From Planctomycetaceae bacterium (GTDB lineage Bacteria; Planctomycetota; Planctomycetia; Planctomycetales; Planctomycetaceae), in contig JAKFUF010000048.1 in the NCBI GenBank assembly GCA_021732845.1, forward strand, positions 1-58,489: DNA of 58,489 nt, given 5' to 3'. Shown piece by piece: positions 55,342 through 58,489 of the stretch (within the stretch, counting starts at the first letter, position 1; the number at the start of each line of letters is the position of its first letter). The notes beneath the pieces are model-generated. The model saw only the letters and a list, made by a program, of their open reading frames with translations, was not told the origin of the DNA and ran no database searches. The translations under genes and the position numbers were made by a program.

Positions 55342-56922
55342 ATGGCAGAGAAGCAGGAGGTTCAGACGGTCGGCATCGACCTGGGAACGACATTCTCGGC
55401 AATCGCCCGGCTCGACAACGAAGGCAACCCGGTTTCCATCCTGAATTCCGATGGAAAAACAGTGACGCCCTCCATCGTGATCCTGGGCGATTCGGGCCAT
55501 GTGATCGTGGGGCCGCTCCCGGAACGGGTCGCCCACGAACACCCGGACCATATCGTCGAGGCGATCAAGCGGCAGATGGGCAAAAAGGATTGGTTCAAGG
55601 TCTACCAGGGGAAAAAGCTGACCCCGGAGTTCATCTCCGCCCTGATCCTGAAAAAGATGAAGCAGGATGCGGAAAAAGTGATCGGCCCGGTCGCCAATGC
55701 CGTGATCACTGTGCCGTACTATTTCAATGACCTCCGGCGCAAGGCGACTCAGGACGCTGGGCGCATCGCGGGCTTCAACGTTCTCGACATCATCAATGAA
55801 CCAACGGCCGCCACACTGGCGTATGCCTGGATGAAGGGCGAACTCGGCCGGACCGACCTGGCGTCCGACGAAAAGACCATCATGGTGTACGACCTGGGCG
55901 GTGGTACATTTGACGTGACCTGCGTCCGCTACACGCCGACACATTTCCGCGTGCTGGCCACCGACGGCGACGTGATGCTCGGCGGTATCGACTGGACGAA
56001 CCGCATGGTCGAACACGTCGCCGAACAGTTCAAGCGGAAATATGGCTCCGACCCACTGTCCGATCCCGAAACCCGCCTGCTGTTCACCCAGGAATGCGAA
56101 GCGGCCAAGCGGTCTCTCAGCAGCAAGTCACAGGTGCCGGTCAACCTGTATTTCCAAGGCAAGACGCTGACCGTCAACGTGACCCGCGGCGACTTCGAAC
56201 GGATGACCGCGGACCTCCTGCAGCGCACCCGCGACACCACCGAACTCGTGCTGCAGCAGGCGGGTGTCACTACCGGAACGCTGACGGAAGTGGTGCTGGT
56301 CGGCGGTTCGACGCACATGCCCGCCGTGTTCAAGATGCTCCACGAAGTCAGCGGCCGCCTGCCCTCCCGCGAACTGAACCCCGACGAAGCGGTGGCTCAA
56401 GGCGCGGCGATTCACGCGGCGATTCTCGAGGCCCGAGCCACCGGTGGCGACAGCCGATTGGCCAAGGCCGTGATCAAGCGGCTGCGGGCCGTTTCGGCCT
56501 CCGATGTGAACTCCCACGCCCTCGGTGTCGCGGTCAGCGAACCCACCGACCGGCAGAAGAAGTTCAACTACGTGATGATCCCCAAGAACACCCCCATCCC
56601 GCACACCATCACCCAGCGGTTCACCACCAACGTGGCCAACCAGCAGCGGATTCACGTGCGGTTGATGCAGGGCGACGCCCGCGACATCAACGCCTGCACG
56701 CTGATCGGCGACGTGCGGATTGTGAACCTGCCGCCCAACCTGCCGGCGGGTTCGCCGCTGGAATTCACCTATCAGTACGAGGCGAACGGCCGCATCCTGG
56801 CCACGGCCCGCGAACTGACGGGCAATGTCGAGGCCCGCACCGAGATCGTCCGCGACACCGGCCTGAACGATGTCGGCCTCGACTCGTTCGAACAACTGGC
56901 CCGCGAATACCAGGTCGAATAG
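55342..56922 (+). CDS. DnaK-like Hsp70 without alpha-helical lid
   Basis: 526 residues from the ATG at 55342; the frame is open earlier but without domain. The nucleotide-binding domain is intact: TVGIDLGTTFSAIA, INEPTAATLAYA, VYDLGGGTFDVT and VLVGGSTHMPAV. The beta substrate-binding half follows (MIPKNTPIPHTITQRF, IRIVNLPPNLPAGSPLEFTYQY). It ends just after this, about 110 residues short of DnaK, so the C-terminal lid is missing. No grpE or dnaJ is beside it; the next gene encodes a J-like protein. Possibly a specialised chaperone. Confidence 0.92.
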   Translation: MAEKQEVQTVGIDLGTTFSAIARLDNEGNPVSILNSDGKTVTPSIVILGDSGHVIVGPLPERVAHEHPDHIVEAIKRQMGKKDWFKVYQGKKLTPEFISALILKKMKQDAEKVIGPVANAVITVPYYFNDLRRKATQDAGRIAGFNVLDIINEPTAATLAYAWMKGELGRTDLASDEKTIMVYDLGGGTFDVTCVRYTPTHFRVLATDGDVMLGGIDWTNRMVEHVAEQFKRKYGSDPLSDPETRLLFTQECEAAKRSLSSKSQVPVNLYFQGKTLTVNVTRGDFERMTADLLQRTRDTTELVLQQAGVTTGTLTEVVLVGGSTHMPAVFKMLHEVSGRLPSRELNPDEAVAQGAAIHAAILEARATGGDSRLAKAVIKRLRAVSASDVNSHALGVAVSEPTDRQKKFNYVMIPKNTPIPHTITQRFTTNVANQQRIHVRLMQGDARDINACTLIGDVRIVNLPPNLPAGSPLEFTYQYEANGRILATARELTGNVEARTEIVRDTGLNDVGLDSFEQLAREYQVE

Positions 56923-57019
56923 TATTTGCTTGTCGCTGTGTTTCGCTTCCGCCCGACGCGCTTTTCGCCCGCCGGGCGGTTTCCACGTCTGCCTCCCTCT
57001 CATAACGGTATCTTCCGCT

Positions 57020-58045
57020 GTGGAAATCGACGTCTACAAAGAGTGGCTTGGCATTCCCGAGGGACCGCGGCCTCCCGATCACTATCAACTGCTGCGGTTG
57101 AAGCAGTTCGAAGACTCGGCGGACAAAATCCGGGCGAACTACAAAAAGCTCAACGGGCATGTGCGGAAGTATGCCACCGGGCAGTACTCCGAGAAGTCGC
57201 AGGATGTGCTCAACGAGCTGGCCAAGGCGATGCTGTGCCTGACCGACCACGAGCGCAAGCATGAGTACGACCGGCTGATGGGCCGGGAGTTCGAGGAGGA
57301 GGAGACCGGTCCGCAGCCGATGGAAGTGTTGCTGCTGCAGCGCGGCCACATCAGCCAGCCGCAGTTGGACCAGGCCAAGGGCCATGCCGAGAGCACCGGG
57401 CTGGAGATGCGCGACGTGCTCGTGCAGCTCAAGATGGTCGATGCCACGCTGGCCGCACAGACGCTGGCGGAAGAGGTCGGCCTGTCTTTTGTCGATCTCA
57501 CCGAGCTGACCCCCGAAGACGATGTTCTCGACCGCACGCCGCGGCAGATGGTCAAGCAGCACTCGATCCTGCCGCTGTTCATCGACGATGATGTGCTGCT
57601 GGTCGCCTGCGCCAACCCCCTCGGCAACGACACCGAAGAGGAACTGCGGCTGCGATTCGACCTGCCAGTCCGCACCGTACTGGCGGCCCCGCGGGCCATC
57701 GACCAGGCGATCGCCAAGTACTATGCGCCCGGCCTGCGCAACGAGGCGGCCGCAGCTCCTACACCGACGAAAGGTCCCAAAAAGCCAGGCGAAAAGAAGG
57801 GGCCAACTCCGCCGAAGCCGTCCAAGCCACAGGGTCGGCTGCAGGGCGAAGAGTTGAAAGAGCAGCGGAAGAAGAACCGCATGCTCTCCCTCATCGGCTT
57901 CTGCTGGAGCATCGTCGCCGCCTACATGATCTGGAACTTCGTGGGCAAGAACCAGTTGTTCACCGCCACCAGCGCCGGCTTGTTCCTGGGCATCCCCGGC
58001 ATCACCGCGGCGGCGCTGTATGTGACGCTGTGGAACAAGGACTGA
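57020..58045 (+). CDS. J-like plus MshEN-domain membrane protein
   Basis: 341 residues from the GTG at 57020; the upstream frame overlaps the Hsp70 gene end. Residues 1-90 resemble a J domain (VYKEWLGIPEGPRPPDHYQLL, NELAKAMLCLTDHERKHEYD), but the HPD that stimulates Hsp70 ATPase is absent, with NGHVRKYATG there. Residues 100-240 are an MshEN-like domain (LLLQRGHISQPQLDQAKGHA, LVQLKMVDATLAAQTLAEEVG, LPLFIDDDVLLVACANPLG), a fold that often binds c-di-GMP. A Pro/Lys-rich linker (241-280) leads to two membrane helices (288-307, 314-336). The gene follows Hsp70 by 97 bp. Confidence 0.82.
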   Translation: MEIDVYKEWLGIPEGPRPPDHYQLLRLKQFEDSADKIRANYKKLNGHVRKYATGQYSEKSQDVLNELAKAMLCLTDHERKHEYDRLMGREFEEEETGPQPMEVLLLQRGHISQPQLDQAKGHAESTGLEMRDVLVQLKMVDATLAAQTLAEEVGLSFVDLTELTPEDDVLDRTPRQMVKQHSILPLFIDDDVLLVACANPLGNDTEEELRLRFDLPVRTVLAAPRAIDQAIAKYYAPGLRNEAAAAPTPTKGPKKPGEKKGPTPPKPSKPQGRLQGEELKEQRKKNRMLSLIGFCWSIVAAYMIWNFVGKNQLFTATSAGLFLGIPGITAAALYVTLWNKD

Positions 58046-58070
58046 CTGGCGGGCTGTCAGGCGTTGTAAA

Positions 58071-58195
58071 GTCGTCTTTTGCTCCTGCAAAAGAACGCGA
58101 ACGTCTGGCGACAACCTCGACAGTGTGCGTCCCGATCCACCGTGCTTGTCTGCGCCAGTCCACACTCGCGTCCTTTCGCAGGAGCGAAAGGCGAC
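58071..58195. repeat. Imperfect inverted repeat with compensated inner hairpins
   Basis: The left arm 58071-58110 and the right arm 58153-58195 are complementary with several mismatches. Each arm contains its own hairpin: CTTTTGCTCCTGCAAAAG in the left arm, CTTTCGCAGGAGCGAAAG in the right. The two hairpins differ in sequence, yet both keep pairing. Confidence 0.65.
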
Positions 58196-58243
58196 ATTGC
58201 GATTCGCGAGATTGGAGGCCGGCCCCCATGCGGACGACGCGAC

Positions 58244-58276
58244 GGGAGGGCTCCAGCTGAGCCGCGGTGAACGGTG
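58244..58276 (+). repeat. Dispersed repeat, copy 2
   Basis: GGGAGGGCTCCAGCT directly followed by GAGCCGCGGTGAACGGTG. It lacks the 5-nt insertion of the copy at 30251-30288. Intergenic. Confidence 0.65.
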
Positions 58277-58340
58277 GACGCTGATAGCACGCGAATGTTT
58301 GCCAAATCGTGCGAGGAAGTCCGGCCCGCCCGTCACTCGC

Positions 58341-58489
58341 GGCTCTGGAGGACCAGAGCCCTCGTGCGCTTGCACGTTTGTTGAATCGGCGGGTGAAAGT
58401 CCCAGCCAGGAGGTTTAAGTTTGATCCTGTAGTCGACCGCAACTGCGTCGCCGTGAGGCGGGGTGGGGAGCAGCGGGAGATGATTGACC
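58341..58489 (+). mobile_element. Probable group II intron 5' end after a stem-loop target, truncated by window
   Basis: A perfect 8-bp stem-loop GGCTCTGG-AGGA-CCAGAGCC (58341-58360) and CTC are followed at 58364 by GTGCGCTTGCACG, which fits the GUGYG 5' splice-site consensus. Downstream, GGCGGGTGAAAGTCCCAGCC and GTAGTCGACCGCAACTGCG resemble domain I of bacterial group II introns. The stem-loop insertion site is that favoured by class C introns. The intron body, reverse transcriptase and 3' end lie outside the window. Confidence 0.6.

Noticed and set aside
56765-58375. Minus-strand open frame opposite the Hsp70 end and J-like gene
   Set aside because: It crosses two plus-strand genes and the repeats after them and has no motif.

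Overview
The window looks like chromosome of a member of the Planctomycetota, probably the Planctomycetales. The evidence is a DUF1559 prepilin-like protein, a DUF1501 protein, a TPR/CRTAC1 (FG-GAP plus ASPIC/UnbV) pair, an ECF sigma factor with a membrane partner, a very large multi-PAS kinase, and an N-terminal domain (YKEWLGIP...) that resembles one I associate with planctomycete proteins. G+C is high, many starts are GTG with weak ribosome-binding sites, genes are mostly short operons, and intergenic DNA is full of palindromic dispersed repeats. No rRNA or tRNA gene was recognised.

Layout. 1-2.4 kb: a partial membrane protein and a zinc-ribbon membrane protein, then repeat-rich DNA. 2.5-10.6 kb: housekeeping genes on the plus strand (purD, rpsO-pnp with a clear terminator, an RluA-type pseudouridine synthase, a HemL-like aminotransferase, a PQQ-type propeller). 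10.8-14.7 kb, minus strand: an orphan RbsC-like permease with a coiled-coil insertion, then ribE, rsmA, a tiny basic ORF and an unknown protein. 15-21 kb, plus strand: an ATPase preceded by two tandem palindromes, a phosphotransferase, an adenylate kinase, a MoaD/ThiS-like protein coupled to an Asp-box propeller, and ftsY. 21.5-26.3 kb: a 1597-residue hybrid histidine kinase with eight PAS domains and a 15-bp tandem repeat inside its dimerisation domain. 26.4-35.3 kb: small conserved proteins, a CYTH protein, a zinc-ribbon protein, an ECF sigma/partner pair, and a DUF1501/TPR pair. 35.4-43.8 kb: nhaA, a sigma-70 factor with three N-terminal helix-turn-helix modules, purK, and a SWIM-SNF2 helicase. 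44-49.7 kb, minus strand: a propeller, a phosphoesterase, a complete sulfonate/nitrate/taurine-type ABC transporter, and an Rrf2 regulator with three cysteines. 50-58 kb, plus strand: a lipoprotein, a DUF1559 protein, the TPR/CRTAC1 pair, then an FHA protein, a lidless Hsp70 and a J-like/MshEN membrane protein.

The right end appears to run into the 5' end of a group II intron inserted just after a stem-loop, which is the target preference of class C introns.

The best candidates for undescribed biology are the FHA/Hsp70/J-like-MshEN cluster, the MoaD-like/Asp-box pair, the HTH-loaded sigma factor, the palindrome-preceded ATPase and the families of structured intergenic repeats. All functional calls come from reading motifs by eye; no database search was run.
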